NCBI RefSeq assembly: GCF_000614975.1 | Contig: NZ_BALM01000001.1 | Location: 186,001 to 250,000 of the forward strand | Length of the DNA stretch: 64,000 nt | Reading direction: 5' to 3' | From: Shewanella marina JCM 15074 | GTDB taxonomy: Bacteria; Pseudomonadota; Gammaproteobacteria; Enterobacterales; Shewanellaceae | Shown here: piece by piece, positions 7,628-18,337 of the stretch | How the letters are laid out: each line of letters begins with the position of its first letter | Numbering within the stretch: position 1 is the stretch's first letter | Made by a program: the position numbers and the translations under genes | The notes under the pieces: model-generated | What the model saw: only the letters and a program-made list of their open reading frames with translations | Databases searched by the model: none | Told to the model about the DNA's origin: nothing

Positions 7628-9272
7628 ATGATTTTAGGGTTATCTAAATGGTGGTCATGGTTGAGTTATTGCTTAGCCATACTGCTTGCTTTACCTTTAT
7701 TCGCCATCGTGTTGCAATCATTTGCTAGCATGGTGAGTTGTTTAGTCAATTAATCGAGAGTGTATTACCTACTTACATCGCTAATAGCTTATTACTGATG
7801 TTATTGGTGTCGTTGCTCAGTTTGGCTATTGGTGTCCCAGCTGCTTGGTTTATTGCTCGTTGCCAGTTTCCTTTAAGTCGATTTTTTCAATGGGCATTAC
7901 TATTACCTCTTGCTATGCCTGCTTACATAGTGGCTTATGTTTATACCGATTTATTTGATTATGCAGGCCCGATTCAAACCTCATTACGATCCGCTTTTGG
8001 TTGGCAATCGCCACATGATTATTACTTTCCTGAAGTTCGCACATTAGGCGGAGCCGCCGTAATGTTGGCGCTGGTATTGTTTCCCTATATTTATCTATTG
8101 GCGCGTAGTGCTTTATGGAACAGTCACATAATCTTTTTCAAGCGGCCCAATTAATGGGCAGTAGTGCTTGGCAAAGTTTTTTTAGATTGGCATTGCCTAT
8201 GGCAAGGCCTGCGTTAGCCGTTGGCGTCGCATTAGTTGCAATGGAAACTGTCGCAGATTTTGCAACCGTAGATTATTTTGCGGTGCCAACCTTAACAACC
8301 GCGGTATATGACACATGGCTTGGCTATGGCAGTTTGTCAGCTGCTGCTAAATTGTCGGTGTTAATCCTACTGGTGGTATTTACTATGGTCGGCGTTGAGC
8401 GTTTTGCTAGGCGCAAACAGGCTTTGTATCAACAAGGTGTACAAGATGCGGGGCAATTTAAATATCAACTAAAAGGCTGGCGTAAATGGGCTGTATTTAG
8501 CTATTGCACTATGTTGTTAGCCACTGGTTTTTTAATCCCATTTTTAATATTAGTGAATTATAGCTATCACTATTTTGAACAGAGTTGGCATGACGAGTTT
8601 TGGCAGTTAAGCATTAATAGCTTAATGGTTGCCACCATCGTGAGTATTACTTGTGTATTACTGGCATTACTGCTGATGTTTGTTAAGCGTGTGAGCCCAT
8701 ACCGACAAGATTTATTGCCATCACGCTTGGTCAGTACGGGATATGCATTGCCTGGCACAGTATTGGCGATTGGAGTGCTAGCGCCGCTGACATATATTGA
8801 TTTTGCAATTAATGATATTTATCAATGGTTGGGGATGAAAGGTCCCGGCTTATTATTTACCGGGAGTTTAGCGGCGTTAGTGATTGCCTTTACCGTGAGA
8901 TTTGCAGCTATTGCCATTGGTAGTATTGAGAATCGTTATAAAACCATGTCACCTTCATATGATATGGCGGCAATGACGATGGCACAAAAACCGTGGCAGT
9001 TGTTTTACCGTATTCATTTGCCCTTATTACGCAAAGCGATGTTTGTTGGCGCCTTGTTGGTTTTTATTGAAAGCATGAAAGAGTTACCCGCCGCTTTATT
9101 ATTAAAACCGATAGGTTTTGAAAATCTAGCGACTTATGTTTTTCAATATGTCTCTGATGAACAACTAGAGCAGGGCGCGCTTGCAGCAATCGTAATTGTG
9201 TTAGTTGGTTTATTTCCATTAATTTATCTAAACAAATCTATAGAGCAAAATTATGCCGATGTTAACCATTAA
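7628..9272 (+). pseudogene. Fe(III) ABC transporter permease FbpB, two frameshifts
   Basis: Inner-membrane permease with two fused six-helix halves, as in FbpB/SfuB. The N-terminus is read from ATG 7628 (MILGLSKWWSW), the next part in a second frame (SQLIESVLPTYIANSLLL to ARSAL, about 7735-8113) and the rest in a third (EQSHNLFQAAQL to the stop at 9272). Each switch fits one lost base: near 7733 (ATGGTGAG for ATGGGTGAG) and near 8115 (TTATGG for TTATTGG). Restoring both gives 548 residues, the normal length. The EAA loops that contact the ATPase are visible (FQAAQLMGSSAWQSFFRL and MAAMTMAQKPWQLF). The 3' end overlaps the ATPase gene by 20 bases. As read, no intact permease is made; assembly error is the simplest explanation. 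Confidence 0.85.
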
Positions 9273-10281
9273 TAATTTACATAGTGCATATCAAGGTCAA
9301 GTCGTCCTACAAGGGGTTGATTTAAGTCTTGCCGAGGGCGATATTCTTGCCTTATTAGGGCCTAGTGGCTGCGGTAAAACCACACTATTACGTGCTATTG
9401 CAGGCCTACAACCAACCAGTCATGGTCAAATTAGTATTGCTAATACATTGTGTAATGATGATGGCGTTTTAGTGCCAAGTGAGCAACGTCATGTAGGTAT
9501 GATTTTTCAAGATTATGCTCTGTTTCCTCACTTAACTGTGGCGCAAAATATTTTGTTTGGCGTCTCTGAAAAGAATCCTGATTTACGCGCACAACGATTA
9601 CAGGAGATGCTAGCGTTAGTGCGGTTGCAGGGTTTAGCTGAACGATTCCCGCATCAATTATCAGGCGGCCAACAGCAACGAGTATCAATTGCTCGGGCAT
9701 TAGCATATCGTCCCCAATTATTGCTATTAGATGAACCGTTTTCAAATATTGATGCACAGGTTAGAGGTCAGCTTATTTGCGAAATTAGGCAGATCCTCAA
9801 ACAACTCAATATCAGTGCCATTTTTGTTACCCACAGTAAGGACGAAGCTTTTGCTTTTGCTGATCAATTAGCCTTATTTAAGGCGGGTAAAATTGTACAG
9901 TGCGGTCGCCCTGAAACCTTATATGAATTGCCTAATGATCGTTATGTGGCAGAGTTTTTAGGTAGCGTAAATTATCTTCCTGCATCAATATATGATAATT
10001 ATCAAGTGGATACGCCTATAGGAAGGTTAAGTAGTCGTACAGCATTAAATAAGCCGATAAGTTATGCTGGTGAGTTGCTATTAAGACCGCAGCAGTTTGA
10101 GTTATTGGGTGATGATAATAGTGATGCAGTGATAAGTGAGCGACGTTTTTTAGGTAATCATTGTCATTATGTGGTTGATATTTTGCAATATCGTTTGCAA
10201 GTCCATAGTGAGCAGACCCAGTGGCAATTGGGTCAAAGAGTTAAGTTACAAATGAAAGCGCATTCATTGGTTGTTTTTTGA
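9253..10281 (+). CDS. Fe(III) ABC transporter ATP-binding protein FbpC
   Basis: Cytoplasmic ATPase that powers ferric iron import with the two preceding products. 342 residues, typical for FbpC. Walker A GPSGCGKTT (about 36-44), Q-loop FQDYALFPH, signature LSGGQQQR, Walker B LLLLDEPFSN and switch His THSKDEA are all intact. The C-terminal TOBE-like domain (from about 240) contains the LRPQQFELL strand. It overlaps the permease gene by 20 bases, so the two are translationally linked. Its intact state beside a doubly frameshifted permease supports artefact over decay. Confidence 0.92.
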   Translation: MPMLTINNLHSAYQGQVVLQGVDLSLAEGDILALLGPSGCGKTTLLRAIAGLQPTSHGQISIANTLCNDDGVLVPSEQRHVGMIFQDYALFPHLTVAQNILFGVSEKNPDLRAQRLQEMLALVRLQGLAERFPHQLSGGQQQRVSIARALAYRPQLLLLDEPFSNIDAQVRGQLICEIRQILKQLNISAIFVTHSKDEAFAFADQLALFKAGKIVQCGRPETLYELPNDRYVAEFLGSVNYLPASIYDNYQVDTPIGRLSSRTALNKPISYAGELLLRPQQFELLGDDNSDAVISERRFLGNHCHYVVDILQYRLQVHSEQTQWQLGQRVKLQMKAHSLVVF

Positions 10282-10492
10282 ATAGTAATCTGTCATAAAT
10301 CAGTTCCTTATTTCACTTTTTTTGGTAATTTTTAACAAGCTAACTACAACTTGAGTACGCATTTTTAGGTTGTAAAAGGTATACTAGTTGTTTCGTTTGT
10401 TGCATTGGTAACGCTTTGTATTGAAAGATACGGCTATAGCGATACATTAATATGCCGACATAGTATTGATTAAGAAGGTTAATTAAAAAATA

Positions 10493-11431
10493 ATGGATAT
10501 CCAAGTTATGCCACGCGACCAGCTAGGGATTTGCGCTGAAGGGAATTTGCATAGTGTTTATTTGATGTTTCATGCTGTCGATGGCATTGAAGCGCAATTG
10601 CGTCCTTGTTTAGCCAATGTTGCTCATTATTTATTTGAATTATCAGATCAGTATGCTGATAGTGCATTCAATGCTTTTGTAGCCATTGGCGCAAGCTATT
10701 GGGATACACTTTTTGCTAGCGCACGACCTGCGCAATTGACACCTTTCCCGATGATGAATCAAAAAAATCGTGTTGCTCCTGCAACCGAGTTTGATCTATT
10801 TGTACAGCTTCGTTGTGATCGGGTTGATATCCTGCATTTAGTGGCTAATGAAGTATGTCAAATGTTTGATGGTTTGCTTGAGCTAGCAGAAGAAGAGCGT
10901 GGTTTTAGATACTTAGATAGCCGTGATTTTACTGGCTTTGTGGATGGTACCGAAAATCCAAAAGGTCGTCACCGTCAAGATGTTGCATTAGTGGGTGAAG
11001 AAGACATTAACTTCCGTGGTGGTAGTTATGTACACGTGCAAAAATATCACCACAACCTATCAAAATGGAATCGCTTAGCCGTTAAACATCAAGAGGATGT
11101 TATTGGTCGTACTAAGCAAGATAATATTGAATATGAATCAGCTTTAAAGCCGTTAACTTGCCATATTAAGCGAGTTAACTTAAAGGATGAGCAAGGTAAC
11201 TCAATGGAGATCTTGCGCCAAAGTATGCCGATTGGTTCAGTGAAACATCAAGGCTTGATGTTTATTTCTATGTGCCGTACGCCGGTACATTTTACTGAAA
11301 TGCTAAAAAGTATGATCCATGGCGATGGTGAAGGTCATCATGATCACCTGTTGCATTTTACTGATGCTCAGACTGGTAGCGCATTCTTTGCACCGTCATT
11401 AGATTTCTTATTATCGTTTAATGAAGCTTAA
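10493..11431 (+). CDS. tyrA: DyP-type heme peroxidase (TyrA/YfeX-like)
   Basis: Heme-dependent dye-decolourising peroxidase; the Shewanella oneidensis homologue is known as TyrA. 312 residues, class P (formerly B) size. The diagnostic GxxDG loop appears as GFVDGTENP (about 148-156, catalytic Asp), the proximal His lies in VHVQKYHHNLSKW, and the distal Arg in EILRQSMP. There is no signal peptide, so the protein is cytoplasmic or packaged in an encapsulin, which is not encoded here. It lies directly downstream of the iron transporter genes, as in S. oneidensis, after a 211-base gap, so it probably has its own promoter. The last seven codons are followed by a partial duplicate of themselves. Confidence 0.9.
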   Translation: MDIQVMPRDQLGICAEGNLHSVYLMFHAVDGIEAQLRPCLANVAHYLFELSDQYADSAFNAFVAIGASYWDTLFASARPAQLTPFPMMNQKNRVAPATEFDLFVQLRCDRVDILHLVANEVCQMFDGLLELAEEERGFRYLDSRDFTGFVDGTENPKGRHRQDVALVGEEDINFRGGSYVHVQKYHHNLSKWNRLAVKHQEDVIGRTKQDNIEYESALKPLTCHIKRVNLKDEQGNSMEILRQSMPIGSVKHQGLMFISMCRTPVHFTEMLKSMIHGDGEGHHDHLLHFTDAQTGSAFFAPSLDFLLSFNEA

Positions 11432-11453
11432 CTTTATCGTTTAATGAAGCTTA
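11411..11453 (+). repeat. 20-bp tandem duplication at the tyrA 3' end
   Basis: TTATCGTTTAATGAAGCTTA occurs at 11411-11430 and again at 11434-11453, a 23-base period. The first copy encodes the last residues (LSFNEA) and most of the stop codon; the second is untranslated. Confidence 0.85.
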
Positions 11454-11472
11454 TATTGTAAATTTCAGACAT

Positions 11473-11504
11473 AAAAAAGAGCCACTAAATTTGTGGCTCT
11501 TTTT
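11473..11504. terminator. Bidirectional terminator between tyrA and argR
   Basis: AAAAAAGAGCCAC, a 7-base loop, then GTGGCTCTTTTT. The strong stem has A-run and T-run flanks, so it can end the converging tyrA and argR transcripts. Confidence 0.85.
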
Positions 11505-11514
11505 ATTTGAGAAA

Positions 11515-11988
11515 CTACTCAGCAAAATTAAATAGCGATTTTACCGTTTCAAGCGTTTCATCAATATTTTTGATATTAGCGGGAGAAATGAAAATCGTAT
11601 CATCGCCGGCAATGGTTCCTAAAATACCTTCAGGTTTCCCCATTGAATCCAGTAAACGCGCAATTAACTGCGCAGCGCCTGGACTGGTACGAACCACAAT
11701 CATTGCCTGATTATGGTCGACATCGATGACGAGATTTTTTAATGGACTGCCTGCTGTAGGAACACCTAATTCAGCGGGTAAACAGTACACCATTTCTTGT
11801 TTTGCATTGCGAGTTCGAACTGCCCCAAATTTGCTCAACATGCGAGAAACTTTTGATTGGTTAATATTACCAAAACCTTCTGCTTGTAATGCTGTAACTA
11901 TCTCACTTTGGGAGCCAAATCTTTCTTCTTTTAAGACAGACTTAAAAACACGAGTTAAGTCTTCTGGATTTTTTGATGTTTGCGTCAT
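11515..11988 (-). CDS. argR: Arginine repressor ArgR
   Basis: Hexameric, arginine-dependent DNA-binding regulator of arginine metabolism and cofactor in plasmid-dimer resolution. The N-terminal winged helix holds [21 protein letters not shown]; the C-terminal oligomerisation and arginine-binding domain holds [14 protein letters not shown] and [10 protein letters not shown] with the arginine-binding Asp pair. Closely matches E. coli ArgR. The start at 11988 gives 157 residues, the family length; in-frame ATGs at 12006 and 12027 would add 6 or 13 residues, and 12006 has a GGAT-like site. Divergent from mdh, as in many gammaproteobacteria. Two ARG-box-like sites just upstream suggest autorepression. 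Confidence 0.93.
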   Translation of the reverse strand: MTQTSKNPEDLTRVFKSVLKEERFGSQSEIVTALQAEGFGNINQSKVSRMLSKFGAVRTRNAKQEMVYCLPAELGVPTAGSPLKNLVIDVDHNQAMIVVRTSPGAAQLIARLLDSMGKPEGILGTIAGDDTIFISPANIKNIDETLETVKSLFNFAE

Positions 11989-12040
11989 GAGCTTAGTCTT
12001 ATTCATTAAAACAGATCCATTCTGCATATATTAATAAAAT

Positions 12041-12079
12041 TGTCAAATTATACCCATTTTTTGTGAATAAAAATGCGAT
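12041..12079. promoter_or_regulatory. Putative tandem ARG boxes (argR autoregulation)
   Basis: TGTGAATAAAAATGCGAT (12062-12079) matches the 18-bp ARG box (TGAAT, four A/T, ATTCA core) with two core mismatches. A weaker copy, TGTCAAATTATACCCATT (12041-12058), lies exactly 3 bp away, the spacing of paired ARG boxes in E. coli. Located 35-90 bases upstream of the argR start. Confidence 0.45.
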
Positions 12080-12263
12080 GTAACACTTAGGTAATATAAC
12101 AGTTTATTAGCATTTATTATGATGAATTAGAATAAATAAGGCTGTAAAATAATTGTTAATCGAATGCTTGATAATTGAAGTTTTTATGCTAATGAAGTAA
12201 TCTGTCGATATCAAAGGAAGTTGATATACCTCACAAATTGACCTGACGTTAACGGAGATTAAT

Positions 12264-13199
12264 ATGAAAGTAACTGTATTAGGTGCAGCGGGTGGAATAG
12301 GTCAAGCATTAGCTTTATTATTGAAGACACAATTACCATCAGGTGCAAAGCTATCATTATATGATATTGCTCCTGTAACGCCTGGTGTAGCTGTGGATTT
12401 AAGCCATATTCCTACAGATGTAGAAGTAAAAGGTTTTGCGGGTGAGGACCCAACCCTTGCGTTAGAAGGGGCGGATGTAGTACTTATCTCTGCTGGTGTT
12501 GCACGTAAACCCGGCATGGATCGTTCAGATTTATTCAATATCAATGCAGGCATTGTTGCTAACCTGGTTGGCAAATGCGCGCAGACGTGTCCTAAAGCGC
12601 TTATTGGCGTGATTACCAACCCTGTTAATACAACGGTAGCCATTGCGGCAGAAGTCCTCAAGAAAGCAGGTGTATACGATAAAAATCGTTTGTTTGGAGT
12701 AACAACTTTAGATGTTATCCGTTCAGAAACTTTTGTAGCGGAAGCCAAAGGACTGAACGTTGATCAAGTTAAAGTCAATGTTATTGGCGGTCACAGCGGC
12801 GTGACAATATTGCCATTATTAAGTCAGGTTGACAGTGTCGAATTTAGCTCGGCTGAAGTTGTGGCATTAACCGATAGAATTCAAAATGCAGGTACTGAAG
12901 TTGTCGAAGCAAAAGCGGGCGGAGGTAGTGCAACGCTTTCAATGGGACAAGCCGCATGTCGTTTTGGACTGTCGTTAGTACGCGGTCTGCAAGGCGAAGC
13001 GAATGTGGTTGAATGTGCTTATGTCGATGGTGGTAGTGAGCATGCTAAGTTCTTTGCTCAACCTGTATTGTTAGGTAAAAATGGTGTCGAACAGGTTTTA
13101 CCTTATGGTGAGCTGAGCGCGTTTGAAACTCAAGCGAGAGATGAAATGTTAGCGACATTAATTGCTGATATTGATTTAGGTGTTGAGTTTGTAAAATAA
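12264..13199 (+). CDS. mdh: Malate dehydrogenase (NAD+)
   Basis: TCA-cycle enzyme that interconverts malate and oxaloacetate; cytoplasmic dimer. 311 residues, the E. coli length. Visible motifs: the Rossmann loop GAAGGIGQ (7-14), the NAD-binding Asp in LYDIAP, the substrate Arg residues in [12 protein letters not shown] (about 80-91), NPVNTT, and the catalytic His in [12 protein letters not shown] (about 174-185). The start is supported by CGGAGA 7-12 bases upstream. Single-gene unit ending in a terminator. The argR-mdh spacer contains TTGTTAATCGAATG, loosely ArcA-like, but I do not claim a site. Confidence 0.96.
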   Translation: MKVTVLGAAGGIGQALALLLKTQLPSGAKLSLYDIAPVTPGVAVDLSHIPTDVEVKGFAGEDPTLALEGADVVLISAGVARKPGMDRSDLFNINAGIVANLVGKCAQTCPKALIGVITNPVNTTVAIAAEVLKKAGVYDKNRLFGVTTLDVIRSETFVAEAKGLNVDQVKVNVIGGHSGVTILPLLSQVDSVEFSSAEVVALTDRIQNAGTEVVEAKAGGGSATLSMGQAACRFGLSLVRGLQGEANVVECAYVDGGSEHAKFFAQPVLLGKNGVEQVLPYGELSAFETQARDEMLATLIADIDLGVEFVK

Positions 13200-13212
13200 T
13201 TTGACCGAAAAT

Positions 13213-13239
13213 AAAAAAGGCGCGTTAAGCGCCTTTTTT
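13213..13239. terminator. Bidirectional terminator between mdh and ispB
   Basis: AAAAAAGGCGC, loop GTTAA, GCGCCTTTTTT: an 11-bp perfect stem with A/T flanks on both sides, between convergent genes. Confidence 0.88.
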
Positions 13240-13260
13240 GATGCCATTTGCGAGCATATC

Positions 13261-14232
13261 TTAATTACTACGGTTAACTGCAATTTTAGCAAGCGAAATC
13301 AATGCTTGTTTGTATTCACTGTCAGGAATGATAGCAAGCGCAGCAATCGCTTTATCAGCTTCTTGGTTCGCTTTATTTTCTGTGTACGCGAGTGCGCCAC
13401 AGTCATTTAATGCTTTGATAATAGCCTCAATATTATTGGTGCCGTCACCTTGCTCAATCGCTGTTTTAATTAATTCGCGCTCAGTTTCACTCGCATTATT
13501 AATTGCATATATTAACGGTAGGGTCGGTTTGCCTTCCGCTAAGTCATCACCAATGTTCTTACCTAATTCTTCTGCATCTGCAGTGTAGTCAAGTAGATCA
13601 TCCGTTAGCTGGAATGCAGTACCTAAATATTTACCGTAGTCTGCTAGTGCTTGTTGTTGCTCAGCTGGAGCGTCTGCAATTACTGCAACCAGTTGGGTCG
13701 CTGCTTCAAATAATTTAGCTGTTTTACAGTAGATAACACGTAAATAGCTTTCTTCGGTGGTCTTTGGGTCGTTACAATTCATTAACTGTAAAACTTCACC
13801 TTCGGATAACACATTGGTCGTGTCTGCCAATACAGAAAGTACTTCCATGCTATTAAGTTCTGTCATCATTTGGAATGAGCGAGTGTACAGAAAGTCTCCG
13901 ACTAACACGCTAGCGCTATTACCAAATAAAGCATTGGCTGTTTTACGGCCTCTACGGAGTGTTGATTCATCGACAACGTCATCATGTAATAGTGATGCGG
14001 TATGGATAAATTCAATAATCGCAGCAAGTTTCAGCTGACTTTCACCTTTAAAACCAATGGCTCTTGCGGCTAATACAGAAAGTAGTGGACGTAGACGCTT
14101 ACCACCACCATTAATAATGTAAAAACCAAGTTGATTAATCAGTGCAACGTCAGATTCAAGCTGCTTATATATTAATTTGTTTACTGCTTGCATATCAGTG
14201 TCAGCCAACTGACGAATGGCGTTTAAATCCAT
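13261..14232 (-). CDS. ispB: Octaprenyl diphosphate synthase IspB
   Basis: Trans-prenyltransferase that extends farnesyl diphosphate with isopentenyl units to make the quinone side chain. 323 residues. First Asp-rich motif LLHDDVVDE (about 79-87) with RRGR after it, second Asp-rich motif LTDDLLDYTAD, and GGGKRLRPLL near the N-terminus, which binds pyrophosphate. Divergent from rplU-rpmA across 293 bases, the E. coli arrangement. Its product feeds ubiquinone and menaquinone pools used by ndh and the ccp peroxidase found later in the window. Confidence 0.93.
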   Translation of the reverse strand: MDLNAIRQLADTDMQAVNKLIYKQLESDVALINQLGFYIINGGGKRLRPLLSVLAARAIGFKGESQLKLAAIIEFIHTASLLHDDVVDESTLRRGRKTANALFGNSASVLVGDFLYTRSFQMMTELNSMEVLSVLADTTNVLSEGEVLQLMNCNDPKTTEESYLRVIYCKTAKLFEAATQLVAVIADAPAEQQQALADYGKYLGTAFQLTDDLLDYTADAEELGKNIGDDLAEGKPTLPLIYAINNASETERELIKTAIEQGDGTNNIEAIIKALNDCGALAYTENKANQEADKAIAALAIIPDSEYKQALISLAKIAVNRSN

Positions 14233-14525
14233 AATAGACTCTGGTTGGTTAAGCTTAGTATACTAGGCGCTCTTTAACGCTACATTATAGCTAAAGAGCT
14301 GATATACGAGATTGATTTGAATTTTACCTAAATTTATCAAACAAGACAGTAATAGATTGCAAATAGATAGTAAAAGCTCAACTTTTTTTATTCTTTCCTA
14401 AATAGCTCTTGCCAGCTCCCAATTCTTAGCGTAAACTCCGCGCCCATTGTTAATAAAGTTTTTGTGACATCCTGCGCCTCTAAAATATGTGAGCCAGCAT
14501 GTCAGAATATCGGAGTAAAATAGCT

Positions 14526-14837
14526 ATGTACGCTGTTTTTCAAAGTGGTGGTAAGCAACACCGTGTTGCTGAAGGCCATACATTACGTTTAGAAAAGTTA
14601 GAAGTTGCTACTGGTGAAACTATCGAATTTGATCAAGTTCTTTTGATCGCTGATGGCGAAACAGTACACGTTGGTGCTCCTTTAGTTGCAGGCGGTAAAG
14701 TTGTAGCTGAAGTTGTTAGCCATGGCCGTGGTGAGAAAGTGACGATCGTTAAGTTCCGTCGCCGTAAGCACCACGACAAGAAGATGGGCCACCGTCAGTG
14801 GTTCACTGAAGTTAAAATCACAGCTATCAACGCTTAA
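14526..14837 (+). CDS. rplU: 50S ribosomal protein L21
   Basis: Component of the large ribosomal subunit that binds 23S rRNA. 103 residues starting [14 protein letters not shown], with the L21 signature [20 protein letters not shown] near the C-terminus. The start at 14526 matches the family; the in-frame ATG at 14499 would add nine foreign residues. The GGAG ribosome site lies about 12 bases upstream. Cotranscribed with rpmA 14 bases downstream. A possible sigma-70 promoter (TTTTTG, 16 bases, TAAAAT at 14459-14486) lies just upstream but is a weak call. Confidence 0.96.
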   Translation: MYAVFQSGGKQHRVAEGHTLRLEKLEVATGETIEFDQVLLIADGETVHVGAPLVAGGKVVAEVVSHGRGEKVTIVKFRRRKHHDKKMGHRQWFTEVKITAINA

Positions 14838-14848
14838 TAGGAGTCTGA

Positions 14849-15106
<258 letters not shown>

Positions 15107-15132
15107 TCTTCAATACTGAAGCTAAAATTTGT

Positions 15133-15157
15133 AAAGCCCCGCCTATGGTGGGGCTTT
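15133..15157 (+). terminator. rplU-rpmA terminator
   Basis: AAAGCCCCGCC, loop TAT, GGTGGGGCTTT (one G-U pair), then CTGTTTTTT. It lies 26 bases after the rpmA stop and separates the ribosomal genes from obgE. Confidence 0.85.
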
Positions 15158-15256
15158 CTGTTTTTTGTAGATAAGAGCTCGATTATTGGTAACCTTGTTG
15201 CTAAGATCGAATATCTTGCAATACCAATAATGAGTTTTTTGGCTGTATGGCAGTAA

Positions 15257-16471
<1,215 letters not shown>

Positions 16472-16490
16472 CCATTTAGCATCAATGAAG

Positions 16491-16521
16491 ATAGGAGCAC
16501 TTTAGTGGCTCCTATTTTTTT
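16491..16521 (+). terminator. obgE terminator
   Basis: ATAGGAGC pairs with GCTCCTAT around a short loop, followed by seven T residues. Located 20 bases after the obgE stop. Confidence 0.75.
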
Positions 16522-16537
16522 ATCACAAGGAAAAACG

Positions 16538-17017
16538 ATGAAAATAGCGATGATTGCGGCAATGGCAAATAACCGTGTGATAGGGTTAGATAACAAAATG
16601 CCTTGGCATCTACCAGAAGACCTAAAACACTTCAAAGCTATGACTCTAGGCAAACCCATTGTCATGGGGAGAAAAACCTATGAGTCGATTGGTAGGCCCC
16701 TTCCTGGACGTAAAAACATAGTTATTAGCCGTCAAGCTGATTTATTGATTAATGGTGTGACTGTCGTTACCAGTTTTGAGCAAGCTAAAATGGCGGCAGG
16801 TGATTGCGCTGAATTAATTATTATGGGCGGTGGTCAGCTATACAAAATGCTATTACCTCAAGCTGATAAGCTTTATTTGACTCAAATTGATGTGGATGTG
16901 GATGGTGATACTCATTTCCCCGCATGGGATGACGGTAGTTGGTTATTAGCAAGCAGCGAAGATCATCAAAATGATGCTGGTATGCATTATAGCTTTGATA
17001 CTTGGGTACGAAAATAA
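16538..17017 (+). CDS. folA: Dihydrofolate reductase
   Basis: Reduces dihydrofolate to tetrahydrofolate with NADPH; target of trimethoprim. 159 residues, E. coli length. Motifs: IAAMANNRVIGLDNKMPWHLPEDLK in two adjacent parts (catalytic acidic residue in the E/D position of LPEDL), GRKTYESIGRPLPGRKN (NADPH binding) and IIMGGGQLY. The start at 16538 is preceded by AAGGA 8 bases upstream; a longer frame-start at 16505 lies inside the obgE terminator and is rejected. Single-gene unit. Confidence 0.95.
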   Translation: MKIAMIAAMANNRVIGLDNKMPWHLPEDLKHFKAMTLGKPIVMGRKTYESIGRPLPGRKNIVISRQADLLINGVTVVTSFEQAKMAAGDCAELIIMGGGQLYKMLLPQADKLYLTQIDVDVDGDTHFPAWDDGSWLLASSEDHQNDAGMHYSFDTWVRK

Positions 17018-17032
17018 ACCTGCTTATAGCGC

Positions 17033-17062
17033 AAAGCCGATGTTATTACATCGGCTTTTTTG
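17033..17062. terminator. Bidirectional terminator between folA and apaH
   Basis: AAAGCCGATGT, loop TATT, ACATCGGCTTTTTT: an 11-bp perfect stem between convergent genes; the T-run favours folA. Confidence 0.85.
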
Positions 17063-17081
17063 TTGACAAAGTACTTGAGGG

Positions 17082-17897
17082 TTATAAAGCGTTTTGAGTC
17101 AGATACTCATTGCTTTCAAGATGCCAAAGCGTCATATATTCACCCCAACAGCAACCGGTATCAAGGGCTTTTATATTGGGCTTGTTAGTTTCGCCCATTA
17201 ATGCCGCCCAATGACCAAAGACAATCGTTTGCTCTGCTTTAAGTTGAGTTTGCGGGAACTCAAACCATGGCATCAGATCAGAATTTGATTCACTTGGTGG
17301 CGTTTTGCAGGCAAAGTCTAAGCTGCCATCTTGGTGCAGGTAGCGCATACGAGTGAGGGCATTAATACAATAACGCAAGCGGTCACTGCCCGTGAGTTGC
17401 TCTGACCATTGTTCTGCGCTGTCGTTGTACATTTTACTAATGATGGCTTCGATATAGTCATCTGATTTTAATATTGCACTCACTGCATCAGCTTCACGTT
17501 TTACTGTAGCAAAGTCCCACTGTGGCGGAATACCTGCATGAGTCATCATCAGCTGATGTTGCGGTAGCTCTCGATAGAGAGGTTGTTGACGAATATAATT
17601 GATTAACTTGTCTATATCATCAGCAGCCAACAACGCGCCAAGTTTATCATTAGGTTTGACTCGTTTTAAGCCTGCATGAGTTGCAAGCAAGTGTAGGTCA
17701 TGATTACCAAGCACCGTTTTTGCTGCATCTTCTAATTCCGCAAAAAATCGCAGGGTTGCTAATGAGTCTGGACCTCGAGCGATTAAATCACCTACTGCCC
17801 ATAATTGATCTTTAGAAGGATTAAAGTCGACTTGTTGTAATAAGCGTTGTAGTTCGTTGAAGCAGCCTTGAATATCACCGACAAAATAATGTGCCAC
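17082..17897 (-). CDS. apaH: Symmetrical bis(5'-nucleosyl)-tetraphosphatase ApaH
   Basis: Hydrolyses Ap4A to two ADP (and Np4-capped RNA), limiting the alarmone. 271 residues, calcineurin-like metallophosphatase: GDIQGC (7-12), GDLIARGPDS (about 36-45), GNHDLHLLA (about 63-71) and THAGIPPQW carry the metal ligands. Last gene of the lptD-surA-pdxA-rsmA-apaG-apaH cluster, the order seen in E. coli, 28 bases after apaG. Confidence 0.95.
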   Translation of the reverse strand: MAHYFVGDIQGCFNELQRLLQQVDFNPSKDQLWAVGDLIARGPDSLATLRFFAELEDAAKTVLGNHDLHLLATHAGLKRVKPNDKLGALLAADDIDKLINYIRQQPLYRELPQHQLMMTHAGIPPQWDFATVKREADAVSAILKSDDYIEAIISKMYNDSAEQWSEQLTGSDRLRYCINALTRMRYLHQDGSLDFACKTPPSESNSDLMPWFEFPQTQLKAEQTIVFGHWAALMGETNKPNIKALDTGCCWGEYMTLWHLESNEYLTQNAL

Positions 17898-17925
17898 AAA
17901 ATTCCCTTACATCCACATTAGAAAA

Positions 17926-18315
17926 TTAATGAATCAATCCTGGCACGGCTAATCTAAATGGTTTGATTGGCGCATCAAATTTAGTACCTGAAACTGATTC
18001 CATCTGGTAACAGCCTTGCATTATACCCAATGGCGTTTCTAAGACTGTGCCGCTGGTATATTGGAAGCTAGTGTTAGGTTCTATGGTTGGGGTTTCACCG
18101 ACGACGCCTTTGCCCTGAATCTCTGAACGATGGCCGTTAGCATCGGTGATAATCCAATGGCGACTGGCTAATGTTGCGGCATCATTACCGTAATTGCTAA
18201 TGGTGACTGTATAGGTAAACAGATATTTACCATCATCAGGATCTGATTGTTGTTCGATATATTCAGTTTCTACGCAAATCTTGATTGAGTCCGTTAATTC
18301 AGTCAGCTGGCGCAT
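17926..18315 (-). CDS. apaG: ApaG (Co2+/Mg2+ efflux-associated, DUF525)
   Basis: Small Ig-like beta-sandwich protein whose E. coli counterpart (CorD) affects cobalt and magnesium handling; the biochemical role is unsettled. 129 residues. Family features: YLFTYTVTISNYG, RHWIITDANG, GEVVGxTP-like GKGVVGETPTIEPNTSFQYTSG in two parts, and MQGCYQM. A factor-independent terminator lies between rsmA and this gene, so apaG-apaH may depend on readthrough or a separate promoter. Confidence 0.94.
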   Translation of the reverse strand: MRQLTELTDSIKICVETEYIEQQSDPDDGKYLFTYTVTISNYGNDAATLASRHWIITDANGHRSEIQGKGVVGETPTIEPNTSFQYTSGTVLETPLGIMQGCYQMESVSGTKFDAPIKPFRLAVPGLIH

Positions 18316-18337
18316 AAATAGAACCTATTTTATGAGT

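Noticed and set aside
12302..12748. 148-codon ORF antisense to mdh
   Set aside because: Shadow of a highly conserved gene; composition follows the opposite-strand codons.
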